A DNA stretch of 64,000 bases. Source: Porphyra umbilicalis. Its lineage: Eukaryota > Rhodophyta > Bangiophyceae > Bangiales > Bangiaceae. Shown one piece after another: positions 1-10,496 of this stretch (the first letter of the stretch is position 1; every line of letters starts with the position of its first letter). Where the stretch lies: positions 124,001 to 188,000 of the forward strand of contig KV918792.1 in assembly GCA_002049455.2 (NCBI GenBank). Reading direction: 5' to 3'. Position numbers and translations under genes: made by a program. The notes under the pieces are model-generated. The model saw only the letters and a program-made list of their open reading frames with translations. It made no database searches and had not been told where the DNA came from.

Positions 1-1006
1 CCTCGTCAAACTGCCGCCGACGGTCACGCATGCCGTCAGTAACCGCGGAAGGCTGCGACTCGATTCCGTCCGCTGCACCACCTCCAGCACCAGCGACCAG
101 AAGATACCGTGCTTGTCGCCCGCTCGCCCCTCCAACCGGAGGGAGGGAGGTTACGGCTGCGGCCACACCCGCCGCAGGCGGCGCGGTCGAGCCCGTTGCT
201 TCTCGTCGAGGCTCAGGTGCCGCCCCCCTTAGCCGCTCTCTCTCCGTCTCTCCGGTCCACGCCTCCCCCACACCCCCCCCAGCACGCGAAGAGGCTCCGT
301 CCATCTCGGCGTCGCTGTCGCCGTCGTCATCCTCTTCGGCATCGGCCTCGCTGCCGTCCTCGCCGTCCCAGTCTTCACAGTGACCCGCGCCGTCGCCCAA
401 GTCGTCGCCCCAGGCGTCCTCTTCGACGTTTTGCGCCACCTCCGATCCGCCGCTCACACAAAGAGAACCACGGTGAACGCCACCGACGACTGGTTGGGCG
501 GCGTCGGCGAGCGCGAGCACGTCCTCGACGGTCTGCACCGACATCCTCCAGTCGGTGGCCTCTTTTTGAACAGCAGCTGCCACTCTCGTATTGACTTGCT
601 CTGCCGTTGTGCCGGTCGCGGCTCTAAGCGCCCGTGCGACACGGTGTAAGTCGGCTGCTGCCTTGACAACCCGTGACAGTCCCGCCTTGTCCCGTCCGAG
701 CGCGCTCACCTCATTGTCAGTCGAAAGCAAATGTGCCACTATATTGGACAGATGCAACCGAAGGTCTTGTCCCGTGGTCTGGTGTCGCGCCAGGCGGGCG
801 ATCACGACATCGTGCCAGCGCTGAAGGACCAGCAGCCGCTCGGCACCGGTGAGCGTCCTTCGCGCCGCTTTACCGCGACCGCGTCGAAGAGCGGCTGCAC
901 TGCGGCCGCGGCCCCGAGCTGGGCCGCCGTCACCACCTCGTTGTGACATCGCCGTGCCGCTACCACCCCAAATAGTGGCGGCTGCGCTGGCTCCATCTAG
1001 GTTCAT
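1..1006 (-). CDS. Unidentified protein, partial, runs off the left edge
   Basis: Reading the minus strand from an ATG at 1004-1006, the frame stays open for about 335 codons to the window edge; its end lies outside. The N-terminus is MNLDGASAAATIWGG, then a Gly/Arg-rich stretch (about residues 20-50), then a region that looks helical and folded (about 50-175, with LTGAERLLVLQRWHDVV and VSALGRDKAGLSRVV), then an acidic tract (EEDDDGDSDAEMDG, about 235-250) and a Gly/Ala/Pro-rich tail. I recognise no family. The mix of basic and acidic disordered parts would suit a nuclear or nucleic-acid-related protein, but that is inference. GC-rich DNA produces long open frames by chance, so the support is the helical middle part and amino-acid make-up rather than length alone. 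It could also belong to an uncharacterised mobile element. Confidence 0.42.
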   Translation of the reverse strand, partial: MNLDGASAAATIWGGSGTAMSQRGGDGGPARGRGRSAAALRRGRGKAARRTLTGAERLLVLQRWHDVVIARLARHQTTGQDLRLHLSNIVAHLLSTDNEVSALGRDKAGLSRVVKAAADLHRVARALRAATGTTAEQVNTRVAAAVQKEATDWRMSVQTVEDVLALADAAQPVVGGVHRGSLCVSGGSEVAQNVEEDAWGDDLGDGAGHCEDWDGEDGSEADAEEDDDGDSDAEMDGASSRAGGGVGEAWTGETERERLRGAAPEPRREATGSTAPPAAGVAAAVTSLPPVGGASGRQARYLLVAGAGGGAADGIESQPSAVTDGMRDRRRQFDE

Positions 1007-1651
1007 ATCGGGCACCTGGCTGCCTATCCGGCTCGGGCAACCCGCGCTGCTTCCGCCGCGGCTTGATGTCGGCGCGCGTCTACCACCGCGGCCCCGGGGA
1101 GCCCGGCCACGAGCTGCTTGTCTACGGTTGCGAGCTGCGGGGTTGATACTCGGGGAGCTTTCCCAGGTGAATGGTCTGCGGCGGCATTTGAGGCACCCGG
1201 ACCAATGAGGCTGCCGTCCAAAACGCCAGTCAGCAGGTTGGGAGGAGATCGTTGCCCAAAAGAGCTGAAAGGCGGGAGCCCCAGCGTCGGGACCACGCTC
1301 GGCAGTTGATCCCTTCGACCGCCTGCACCGCTGAACGTGCGTGAGCAGCCCGGAGTCAAAAAAAATTGGCGGCGGGAGGCAGAAGGCGGGGTGACACGCC
1401 CGAAGACTCCTCCTATAGTTGACGCCTGCGTGGAGGGTCCACACACTTCGGTGACGACACCAATGGAGGGGGGAGGACATCCGACTGTAGCTGGCGTCAT
1501 GATCGTCCGTGTATCCGCGCCCAAAACACCTGGAGCCCCTTCGGCCGCCGCCCCACCACCGCCGACACTCGCCGTGTCGTTGATGACAAGCGCTTATGGG
1601 CCGCTGCTAGCCCCCATGGCGGCTGGCGGCCCGGCGCCCGCCTCAGCCATG
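1007..1651 (-). other. Coding-like sequence upstream of the left-edge frame
   Basis: On the minus strand an ATG at 1649-1651 opens MAEAGAGPPAAMGASSGP, a TAA follows, and the same frame continues for about 170 codons (ALVINDTASVGG to AAAEAARVARAG) to a TAG at 1024. The next protein-like stretch, starting at 1006, is in a neighbouring frame. Either this is the decayed 5' part of the left-edge gene, or the pieces are joined by splicing that I cannot see, or it is chance. No domain recognised. Confidence 0.25.
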
Positions 1652-2895
1652 TCGACCGTCGGCGGCAGAAGAAATTCAAACTGCGTTGGCACCGTCTGTC
1701 AGTCACAACGTCACGACAGGGCACGTCAGCACCGAGCAAAACGGACCACCCTTGCCCTTCAACACGAGCACCACCCGCAACCGCTGCCAGCGGAAGACAC
1801 AAAGGAGAGAAGGGGTTGTCACCCAGGGGCACCGTGTCAAGCGACGAGTGGAGCACTTTCTCTTGGGCCGCCAAGCCGCGGTCCTGTTCCGCGTTGGTAA
1901 GACGCGGACCGGAGAATGCCCACCCTGGACGGTCTGAGTCTTGAGATTACTCAACCCCACCCGTGCCTAGGTGGGGCGACTCGCGCCTCCGCTCTTACGG
2001 CTTGGTTCCCCCGAGTCAGGCCCCTTCCTCCCTCGCGTCGTCCTCACACCGGCGGCGAGTACACGAATGATGCACGCGTTGTCGGGGGCAGATCGGTCGT
2101 CCAGGTCCACGATACGCACGCACGTAGACACGCGCGTCCCGTCGATGTGCGCCCGCCGTCGGTGTCGCGCTCGCCGCGAGTAGTCGCGATGGTGAATACC
2201 CGGCGAGAAGGGCCAAAATTCGATTTGCAAGCTGCGCAACCCCAGCGCAGGCAACCACCTCCCCGCTGACTGGTGCCAGTCTACCTGATATGGGCACACA
2301 ATGCGGGTGCACTGCCCTGGCCCACCAGGAAAAACAAGCTATCCAGGCACCCCCCCCCCCCTTACAGTGGCCCTGGGAGCACCGACACGCCAGGCGGGAC
2401 GAAACCTGCTGGGCACACCCGCCGCCATGCCGCATGGAGGGCCATTGAAGACACACAGGGGCGGGCAGGGGCTGCCCTCCCCCACTCGCTGCCGCCGTGG
2501 CCGACGCAACGTTGCACGCCCCCGACACACGCAGCTCCGTTGTCGCACGTGATTGGTCTACCGAACGGCGGCACGTCGGGAGGACGTGCTGGCCGCGCCA
2601 GTGCCGCCACGAGGCGCCTCCCACCCCAACCACAGGAGTTCAAGAATCGGAAAAGAATAACCGATCCAAGCTCTCGGCCTCAAACTCTGATCGTCTTGCC
2701 ACCGCAATGAGAATATAAACCTTGCAGCATCGTACTTGATTTCATATAGCTGACAAGATCTTGCCGCACAGCCAACACAAGCTCTGGGCCTCGCTCTCGA
2801 CGAGGCTCTTCAACCGGAGCTCGTCAGTGATTGCTCTGTGCAGCATATGTCCTTACAGTAGTAACAGTAGTTTGCTCTTGCCTATAAACGCTTCC
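1652..2895. other. No gene recognised
   Basis: Several frames are open on both strands, but all overlap one another, most begin with GTG or TTG, and their translations are Pro/Arg/Ala-rich without a motif. I see no gene, RNA or ordered repeat here. Confidence 0.5.
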
Positions 2896-3110
2896 CGCCC
2901 GCATCCCAGCCAACCCCGCCACTCCCGCACCCCCGCCAACCCCGCCACTCCTTCACTTCCACCTACCCCTCCACTCCCGCACCCCCGCCAACGCCGCCAA
3001 TACCACATCGGCGCCAACGCCGCCGCCCCTGCACCCCCGTCAGCCCCTTCACCCCCGCTACCCCCCGCCGAACCCGGCACCCCCGACACCCCCCCCACTG
3101 CCTCTGCAGC
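2896..3110. repeat. C-rich low-complexity repeat
   Basis: An imperfect array of CCCCGCCA/ACTCCCGCACC-type words on the plus strand, almost free of G runs. Its Pro/Thr/His-rich translation is a by-product of the repeat. It is followed by about 650 bp of G-rich DNA without a recognised gene. Confidence 0.6.
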
Positions 3111-3759
3111 AACCGCACGCCGTTTAACGCAAGGCAAAAAACCACCAACGGCGGCCAGAGCACGACGAAAATGAGTGGGAATGACACAAAGCAGCGGTCA
3201 GACGCGTGATCAGGGGGCTGGCCGCTCAGCGGCGAGGTACGGTAGCGCATCATGTCCACCCGGCCCATGCAGTCAACACTCCCACCCGCACTCACCACTT
3301 ACACTCTCAAGTCACAGCGACAGTGCAAAGGCTCACCTCAGGCAGGCGCAGGGAAGGCGTCAGCAGGATGACGTACACAGCTAATGACGAATACCGGGGG
3401 AAGGGGAAGGGAGGCAGCGACAGGGGGGGGGGCAGCGACCGGTGATGCGGAATTGGTGGAGAGCTCAAGAGGCGGATCGTTGGTAAGCTGCTGGGAGGCA
3501 CGTGCGAAGGGAATGGTGGGCGGGGGGGGGACAGGGGGCGAGGGGGACAGTAGGAGGGGCACGGAGCGGTTGGGGAGGTCACGCAGCGACCACGGAGAGG
3601 TGCACGGCTGCGAGCCAGGCAGTATTGAGAGTGTATGGCCGCGCCGACCGGGTGGGATTCCCAAAGGAGGGGAAAACCCAGTCAGCGACGACTGGTGGGG
3701 TGCGGGAGAGAGGCTCCGTAGCACACGGGTGGGTGGTGGCGGTTGGCTGATGGGCGGTT

Positions 3760-3858
3760 GGCGTAGCGGGGGGGTGGAGTGGGCTCAACAGATCTGATCT
3801 GCTCAGCAGTGCTCTGCTCAGCATATCTGCTGAGCCCACTCCACCCCCCCGCTACGCC
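3760..3858. repeat. 99-bp palindrome with perfect 28-bp arms
   Basis: The arms 3760-3787 and 3831-3858 are exact reverse complements (GGCGTAGCGGGGGGGTGG... against its complement). The 43-bp centre is itself full of TGCTGAGC/GCTCAGCA words and partly self-complementary, and about seven further outer bases pair with one mismatch. Such a structure could extrude as a cruciform or be a fold-back element; no transposase lies within it. Confidence 0.85.
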
Positions 3859-6665
3859 AGCCGCCGGCGCCCGCGATGGCGCTCGACAAACCAGCGGGTC
3901 GGCGCCAGTCACGTGGCGGGCGCTACAGAGATCTGTCAGCCGAGCCTTCCTCGGATTGCCGATCCAACAAACTGACCAGAGCCTGTCAACAAGAGATCGT
4001 TTGTCATTGGCGACTGCGTACAGTAGTCTGAAACAAGGCCGGACAAGATCTGACCCAGAAGCCATACATGCTATTTTGGCCTCTGCTCCCAGAAATATCT
4101 CGTATCGGCTCTTTTGCCCGGAACTTGAACTGCTGTGAAGCGAAAGATTCGGAGCCCCGAGGCCGTGAGGCCGAGAAGCATTCTCTCGCCGCAACAGGAA
4201 TTACACTGAGAAGGGCGACAGGCATCACAATCTAATTCTCGTTCTATCGTGCAACAATCGAAAAACGAGGCTGGTCTGCAAGGAAATCACATGCAAGTAT
4301 CCGAACTTGAAGAGGAGCCCGTCTGGCCTGTGTTGCCCTCAAAAAAGCGTTCGACGGTTGCTGAACCATCCCAATATGGGCACGCTGTGCAAGGCGCTGC
4401 GTCGTGCACAGAAGGCGCATCGTGTCCAGCTGTCAGCAGATCCGAGGCTTGATCAGACTTGATAGGCTTACAGCCAGGTGAGCATTCCATCGCCATTCTT
4501 TTGCGTCAGCCACTCGTGCCAGCACTTGTGGTCCTCTTTCTTGGCATCACGCGAAGACTGCTCCGCTGCCATTCATGGATCGCGCGCTGTGATTGGCCTA
4601 GTTGATGACAAGTTCGCGCAGACCAGTGTGCAGTTCGTGTCAGAAGGCAGTTCTGGGTCAGTCTTGCCGGGTCGGTCGACCCTCCTGGCCGCAAATTCTC
4701 ATGCCAAGTCCAAGGAGACACCGGTTGTCCCGGAATGACGTTTGCTCATGGAGCACAGCCGAAACTGATAGAGACAGTGGATGTGACAGGTAAGCGGACC
4801 ACTTCAGGAAGGTCGATGGGTGGCTGTCAAATCATTTGAACCGGACTCTTCCCACACTATTCAGACAAGGCTGTGACAGTTTCCTGCGGTCTCGGTCACA
4901 CGTGTCGCAGAAGCAGTTTTCGAAGAAGTTCCTCCCCTGCTGCGATTCTCCAATCGTGGGATCAGCTATATCGTCGAGAAAGTAGCCACCTCATGAGTAA
5001 GTCTACTGCGTGTATACAGTCTTTCTCCACGGCTGGGCACCCTTTGTGGCGATCGTAATCTGCCTACGTGGCACCCGATTTGCCTACGTGGCGGACGATC
5101 GCAGACCGGAATCGGCCTTGATCGCACCGTAGAGGCCTGTCGATCTGCACTCGTTATTAATGCTGATCCCCCAATATTGTCCTCATCGGCCAACACCGGG
5201 ACTGCTTTGTAAAACAGGCCAACCATTGGTCTAGAACAGGATCAAACAGCTGCTGAGTACGTATCTTCGACGCGCCATTGGCTCTCCAACCGCCAGGTCC
5301 GTGCAGAATCGAGATTCTCCGTTTTCTTGAGATATTCTTCTTTTCTCAGTCGTCTCATGTGGTAAAGTAGCCCAGAGCAGTGAGTTATCGAGATTTTCTT
5401 CAGGATTATCAGATCATCTCAGAAAAACGAGTGCGCCGATTGTGCGTTTGCGGGCCCTTCGGGCGCATTCTGTAAAGATGGGACCCGACATGCACTGCTG
5501 TTACTCCTCTTGGCCAATCACGAACGTCCCAGCATTGCTGTTGCACTCCCGTTCTCTGGCGATGAGGACAAAATTGGGGGATCAGCAATAATACTAGGCA
5601 CCGTGCCCAAGAAAGGTGTTACAGCAATGGAGAAAGACTGCAGTCCATTTCAGGCCTCGACGTTAGGCGACCTCTGGGAGGGCGCCACGTCGCATGCCCA
5701 TTTGAGAATATAGCAGTATTGTTGTCTTCTCAATTTTGGCCTATCCCGTCGATGTCAAGAGGGGTGATCAACAGTGTGAAACAGCGTCTCAGCCATTCAC
5801 TCAGCCGGACAAAGTCGATTGACCAATGGGCAGTTGACCCAGACCCCTTCTTGACTTTAACCACATCGGCCGAAATTGGGAAGACAGCAATATATTCCCG
5901 ACAATGCTGGCTTTACGCCTTTAGTTAAGGGCGGTCTTCTGCGTCTGATCTGACAGTACAAAGCCCTCTCACAAGCACCGCCAGGGCAGCATACGTGTCA
6001 CCCACTCGGGCTGACAGTCTCCACATACAGTCTATCTCCATTCCTGTAGCTTCCTTTACTATGCACCCCTGCATAGTAACGAGACATCATTGCACTGACA
6101 GGAAGGCCCATTCTGCCATCTTCTGCGCGAAAAAACAGGGCTACTTGAGGGTTTGTCAGGCGACGAAAAGGGTGGATAGCATTGGAGAAAGACTGTACCT
6201 CTTTTGGTTGGCCCAAGAGCACACCGAGCTGACATTCTGGCTTCCCATTGGTCAAAACCCAGAAGTCCGGGAGACGGGGGTCTTAACTACGCATGGCTCT
6301 GCGAACGCGACTGCCGGCCGCGCCCGACTTCCCCGCCATCGTGCGTGCTACGTGGACGTTGTGCGTGCGTCAGCGGCCGTCGAGCGTGGGCTGCGTGTGT
6401 GGACTGGGCCTGGTGGCCGTTGATTCTCTGAGGGTGCTGCGGTGAGGGTGACGAGGCGCGGAGGGAGGACGTCGTGGGGCTTGGCGGGTAGGGTTGTGGT
6501 GAGCCGTGTGGTGAGCGCAGCCACCCGCTACGGCAGCTCGCCGCTGCAGGAAGTGTCACGCGGTGCTTTGTCTCGCGAGTCCTGCCCTTTTTGACTCTCC
6601 CTCTTTCCGTCCCCTCGATTCGCCCTTGCACCCTCTAGCCGTCCATTTGGCCCCTGCCGCTCACT
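3859..6665. other. Gene-free region with diverged dispersed repeats
   Basis: No convincing gene. A block at 5013-5215 (CAGTCTTTCTCCA ... CTGATCCCCCAATATTGTCC) recurs inverted and shortened at about 5535-5645, and the CAGTCTTTCTCCA word recurs inverted again near 6180. The word TGCCTACGTGGC is repeated at 5061 and 5081. This looks like old, broken interspersed repeats. The last 300 bp would hold the promoter of the downstream UBC6-like gene; no TATA box is evident. Confidence 0.45.
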
Positions 6666-7589
6666 ATGGCCACGCCTACTTGTCTCGCGCGGCTCCGCAA
6701 GGAGCTCCGTAACCTCCATCGGGAGCCTCCACCGCACGTCACCGCCCGGCCGGTGCCGTCCAACATGCTCCGCTGGCTCTTCGTAATTGAAGGCCCTCCG
6801 GGCACACCATATGCTGGGGGCCTCTACGTTGGGCGGCTCGAGTTCCCGAAAGACTACCCCTTCCACCCCCCTACTCTGTACATGCACACCCCGTCGGGGC
6901 GGTTTGAGACGGGTGTGTCCGTATGCATGAGCATGACATCCGCACACGTGGAGAGTTGGAATCCCATCTGGGGGCTGTCAACGATCCTGTCCGGCTTCCT
7001 TTCCTTCATGACGTCGGATGAGATGACGGCGGGGGCCATCCGCTCTTCGGATGCGGACAAGCAGCGGTTGGCGCGCAAGAGCCACGCATACAACCGCAAG
7101 GACAAGATCTTCCGGGAGCTGTTTCCAGACTTTGTGCCGTCGGACGCGGTGTGGGAACCGTCCACGCCCGCGGTGAGTGGCGGGAGCGCCAAGACGTTCA
7201 GGGGGGCGCCGGCGCTCGCTGAGGCGCCGTCGTCTTCCGCAGGGGAAAGCCCGACAGTGGGTGCCCCTGGCGCCGCCGTCGCTGCTGACGCCACCGCCGC
7301 AGCCGCCGCCTCCGATGCACCCGCGGGCGCCTCTGGGCCTGCTCGCGTCGCAGTCGCCGTGGGCGGCGGCTTGGCGCCTGCCAAGACGCCGGCAGGCGGG
7401 ACGGGTGCCGTCGCACGCGCCGGCCTAGGCACTGGCGGCGCCGCGACAGCTGCAGCGGCCGCCGCGGGCAGCGCGACGGGCGGCGGCCAATCGTCGGCCG
7501 GCAACGCGGAAAACCCGCTCGCGCTGGTCGGTTGGCTGGCGGTCCTCATGGCCATCATCACCTTCACGTACAAGATGATTGCGGCTTGA
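6666..7589 (+). CDS. UBC6: UBC6-type (UBE2J) tail-anchored ubiquitin-conjugating enzyme E2
   Basis: Accepts ubiquitin from E1 as a thioester on a cysteine and hands it to ER ligases; the family works at the cytosolic face of the ER membrane in ER-associated degradation. The 307-residue single-exon frame starts at an ATG. The UBC fold covers about residues 1-155: PPGTPYAGGLY, FPKDYPFHPPTLYM, then TPSGRF (75-80), catalytic Cys87 in VSVCMSM, then the WNPIW and STILSGFLSFM signature typical of the UBC6/UBE2J branch. An Ala/Gly/Pro-rich linker (about 163-282) leads to one hydrophobic C-terminal segment (about 285-305), the expected tail anchor. Oddity: the position that is Asn in the usual TPNGRF motif is Ser77 here. 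The gene converges on the folate gene with a 372-bp gap. UBE2J1/UBC32-like and UBE2J2/UBC6-like members cannot be fully separated by eye. Confidence 0.93.
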   Translation: MATPTCLARLRKELRNLHREPPPHVTARPVPSNMLRWLFVIEGPPGTPYAGGLYVGRLEFPKDYPFHPPTLYMHTPSGRFETGVSVCMSMTSAHVESWNPIWGLSTILSGFLSFMTSDEMTAGAIRSSDADKQRLARKSHAYNRKDKIFRELFPDFVPSDAVWEPSTPAVSGGSAKTFRGAPALAEAPSSSAGESPTVGAPGAAVAADATAAAAASDAPAGASGPARVAVAVGGGLAPAKTPAGGTGAVARAGLGTGGAATAAAAAAGSATGGGQSSAGNAENPLALVGWLAVLMAIITFTYKMIAA

Positions 7590-7961
7590 GGTGGCGTCGC
7601 GCGGCGAAGTGGCTGCGGTAGGGGGCGCTAGTAGGGGACGCTACTGCGCGGTATTGTTGGAGGTGCCTCGCCGCAGTTGGTGGGCTGCGGAGGGACGTGC
7701 GTCTTGTTTTGTCTTAGGGCGTGTTGCGTGTTGTGTGTTCTCCATTATTGTTTTGCCAGTGGACGTCCCCGTGCACTGCGTGGTTCGGTGTGGCGTTTGC
7801 GTCGCCCATCGAGTGGCGTTTGGCGTGTGGTGTGCAGTCTTGTGGACCAGTCCTCTACGCTATTGAATGCATGTTCTCGTCATCCCCATGGGATCCCTGT
7901 CCAATGCCATCATCCGATCTCCCACTTTCGCCGTCGTTCTTCCTCTGCCCGAAGTCGCACG
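7590..7961. other. Intergenic gap between convergent genes
   Basis: A 372-bp stretch richer in T/G on the plus strand, presumably holding the two 3' untranslated regions. I see no further gene or clear terminator. Confidence 0.5.
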
Positions 7962-8780
7962 TCACGAGGCATCCCCCCCCATGGTTGCCACGCACAGCAC
8001 GTCGTCCATGACCACGTCCAAGTCATTGACGGTTACCTCACCGACCATTTGCACAGACAACGCGAGACCGATTAACGTCGGCATGCGCCCCCGCACCACC
8101 CCGGACCGCTCATCGGCGCCGACTCGTGCCAGCCACGTGTCGTAGTAGCCCTTGCCGTGACCGAGCCGGCGGCCAGCGGCATCGAAGGCCACCCCAGGGA
8201 CGGCGACCAGGTCCAGTTCAGCGCCCCGCACGCCGGCGGGATCCCAGCGGATGGGCGGCTGGCGGATGCCATACTGGTCCGTGTCCCACGTGTCGAGTTC
8301 CGTCAATCCGCCGACGCAGGGGAAAAAGGCCATGGCACTGTCGGGGGGCGGAGACGGTGGAGGAGCAGTAGCACTGCTGACGTCATTGCCACCGCCACCA
8401 CCGCCCGCACCGCCGCTACCGGTCGTTCCGTCCGTGGCGGTAGTGGCAACACAGTTGCCACCACCAGCAGTGGTGCTGGCCGAGCCGACGACCGCCGCCG
8501 GTGGTATGCTCGGGAAGTAGATGCGTTTGCCTGCGGCGACGGCGGCGGCCACCAGCGGCCCAGTATCCAATTCGACCGCGGGCATGGACGCGTAGACGGT
8601 CACGGCTGCGGCGGACGCGTAGGCTAGGTGGGTCTGTAGCGCGGAGGTCACGGCCGCGGATTCGGCGGCGAGGACGTGGGGTGGCATCGCGCTCAGGGCA
8701 GCAGTGACACGCTGTCGCAGCGCCGACTTGAGCAGTGGCAGCGCGGGAGGAGGGGGGGTGGTTGCGGGAATGGGCTGCAT
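7962..8780 (-). CDS. MTHFS: 5-formyltetrahydrofolate cyclo-ligase (methenyltetrahydrofolate synthetase)
   Basis: Catalyses the ATP-dependent conversion of 5-formyl-THF to 5,10-methenyl-THF, returning stored folate to the one-carbon pool. I start at the ATG at 8778-8780 (MQPIPATTPP), giving 272 residues; the frame is open for 20 further codons upstream but without an ATG. Family marks in order: KSALRQRV near residues 18-25, VYASMPAVELDT (62-73), KRIYFP (85-90), and the nucleotide-binding signature PGVAFDAAGRRLGHGKGYYD (195-214). A Gly/Thr/Ser/Pro-rich insert of about 50 residues (about 95-147) separates KRIYFP from AMAFFP; the core family (about 200 residues) lacks it, so it is probably a surface loop. 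A short N-terminal extension might be an organelle signal, but it is not a clear one. Convergent with the UBC6-like gene. Confidence 0.93.
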   Translation of the reverse strand: MQPIPATTPPPPALPLLKSALRQRVTAALSAMPPHVLAAESAAVTSALQTHLAYASAAAVTVYASMPAVELDTGPLVAAAVAAGKRIYFPSIPPAAVVGSASTTAGGGNCVATTATDGTTGSGGAGGGGGGNDVSSATAPPPSPPPDSAMAFFPCVGGLTELDTWDTDQYGIRQPPIRWDPAGVRGAELDLVAVPGVAFDAAGRRLGHGKGYYDTWLARVGADERSGVVRGRMPTLIGLALSVQMVGEVTVNDLDVVMDDVLCVATMGGDAS

Positions 8781-8889
8781 GGTACGCGGCGAAAGGCTTG
8801 CGGGCTCGACAGGTAGACGACACGAGGACAGAGAGAACAAGCCAGGCGTTCAGGGCAGTAGCGAAGCAAATAGGAGGAACAACGAGGCG

Positions 8890-8990
8890 GCCTGATGCCA
8901 TCATCGTCACGGCCGGCAGAATCCCCATCCGTCAACATCCAAAGCCTATCCGTATCCAAAACTCTGATGGATGGGCGTTTTTTGACGTCT
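8890..8990. repeat. GGATGGGC-family dispersed repeat, copy 1
   Basis: Contains GATGCCATCATCGTCACG, GGCCGGCAGAATCCCCATCC and further ATCC/GGATGGGC words. The first part matches, inverted, sequence near 16796-16838. Belongs with the copies at about 16620-16860, 20100-20230 (and every tandem unit) and 38020-38135. Confidence 0.6.
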
Positions 8991-10470
8991 GTGAGCGCCC
9001 CCCACTGCACATTGCGAAAACATCTAGCGACCTTATGAACGCTCCGCCAACTGGCAGATGATTAGGGACTTTTGGCAGTTCTTTTATCGGCACCTTTTGT
9101 GGGTTCTTTGTGGGGACGCCAAGGCCACGAGATATTCATCCCCACAAATGCACTGCGACTTTTGGCCCCTCAACTGACGACAGATTGTGGGCAGCCCCCA
9201 GCACTTGTTCGCAATTGCAACACGGAGCTACAACATTTTGTCGCCGCGGGCCGTCGGCCGGCACCATGGACGTTTACTCGCAGCCGGCCCGCTGTCTTCA
9301 GTGACGTTCGCCATGGTCGCCATCATCGAGTACTCCATTCGCAGCGTCCACCATGCGCGGCGTCGCCTAAAAATTCTTGGAGCGGGACGAGAACAACACC
9401 CCTGTCGCCACGTACCACGGCACGTCAATGCGCGCGGGCGCCAGCACGGCTCACTATGCTTAGAAGCACAGAAAGTTTTAGCTGAGGACGCAGGGAAAGG
9501 GGGCAGGGAGGGGGGAGCAGCGAGAGGGAGCGGATGTTGCTCGTGTGCAAGCCGAGGTGGTTGATCTGACGTCGATGGGCCGTCAGTCCGCAGTCGCTGC
9601 AAAGAAATCCGATGTGGGACGCCACGTTACATGAAATTAATCGACCAGACGCTCCCCACAGATGATGCGAGGTCGTCGGGACGGGACCCCTCCACACGAG
9701 AAATGGGATCGCAATGGTGGGAAGATGCGCCTCTGACAGTAAACGTGTCCTACGTGGCGCCCCAGATGCCCACAAAGATCCCCACAAATCAGTTGTCAAA
9801 ATTCTCTATTGTGGAAGGAAAATGTTGTGTTCACAAGAGGCATTGGGAGAACTCTGGCGAGCGAAGCGCTGGGTACCAAATAGAACCTGGTGTCAGGATC
9901 TGTTTTTTTTTTGCTGCAGGTTTACGGCAAGAAAAGAAGTCGTGATCCACCATGTCCCGTTCACTCCCTCACGACAGGAAGAGTACGAAGTCTCTAACAG
10001 ATCTTTTAGACCATATTTTGTCTCTCCCAGAGCCACCTAGAGGAGCCTCTGATGCGTCGACAGGGGGGGGAGGGGCAGAGGGGGTGGTTGAGGGGGAGGC
10101 GCTGGGGGGCGCGGGGGGAGGCGGACGCCGACGCGCCACAGTACGGCGCGCTCTACGCCATGGGCGCCGCCGCCGCCGCGGCGGGTTGCGCGTCGCCGCC
10201 CGCGCACGTCGTCTCCCCCCCCCCCCCCCCCCGCAGCGACAAGCACTTCGGCCTCTCTCGCCGGCAGGCCATGGCCGCCGGAGGCGGCCCTGCTCACACC
10301 CAGTTAAGACCATTTTTTCACGGGCTTCTGGCTCCGAGGCCGTGAGGTGGAGTGAGGCGGTGGGCTTCCAGGACAGAAAAAAAACATGACAATGTAGAAG
10401 AAGAAAAGGCGCATCTGTTGAGCTCGGGGGTCCCTTTTTCTTTTTTCTGGAAGGTCTCCATCCATGCCTC
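8991..10470. other. No gene recognised
   Basis: No credible gene. The middle (10050-10240) is G-rich then C-rich, ending in an 18-base C run at 10215-10232. Short frames here give Ala/Pro/Arg-rich translations that shadow the composition. Confidence 0.45.
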
Positions 10471-10496
10471 TCTGTACGACAAAGAAATAGCAGATT
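10471..10496 (+). repeat. 26-bp direct repeat, left copy
   Basis: Identical to 11134-11159. The two copies sit exactly at the two ends of the 637-bp repeat between them, as a target-site duplication would. Twenty-six bases is long for a DNA transposon. Confidence 0.8.

Noticed and set aside
2016-2633. A 205-codon minus-strand frame
   Set aside because: GTG start, no motif, and equally long frames overlap it on the other strand.
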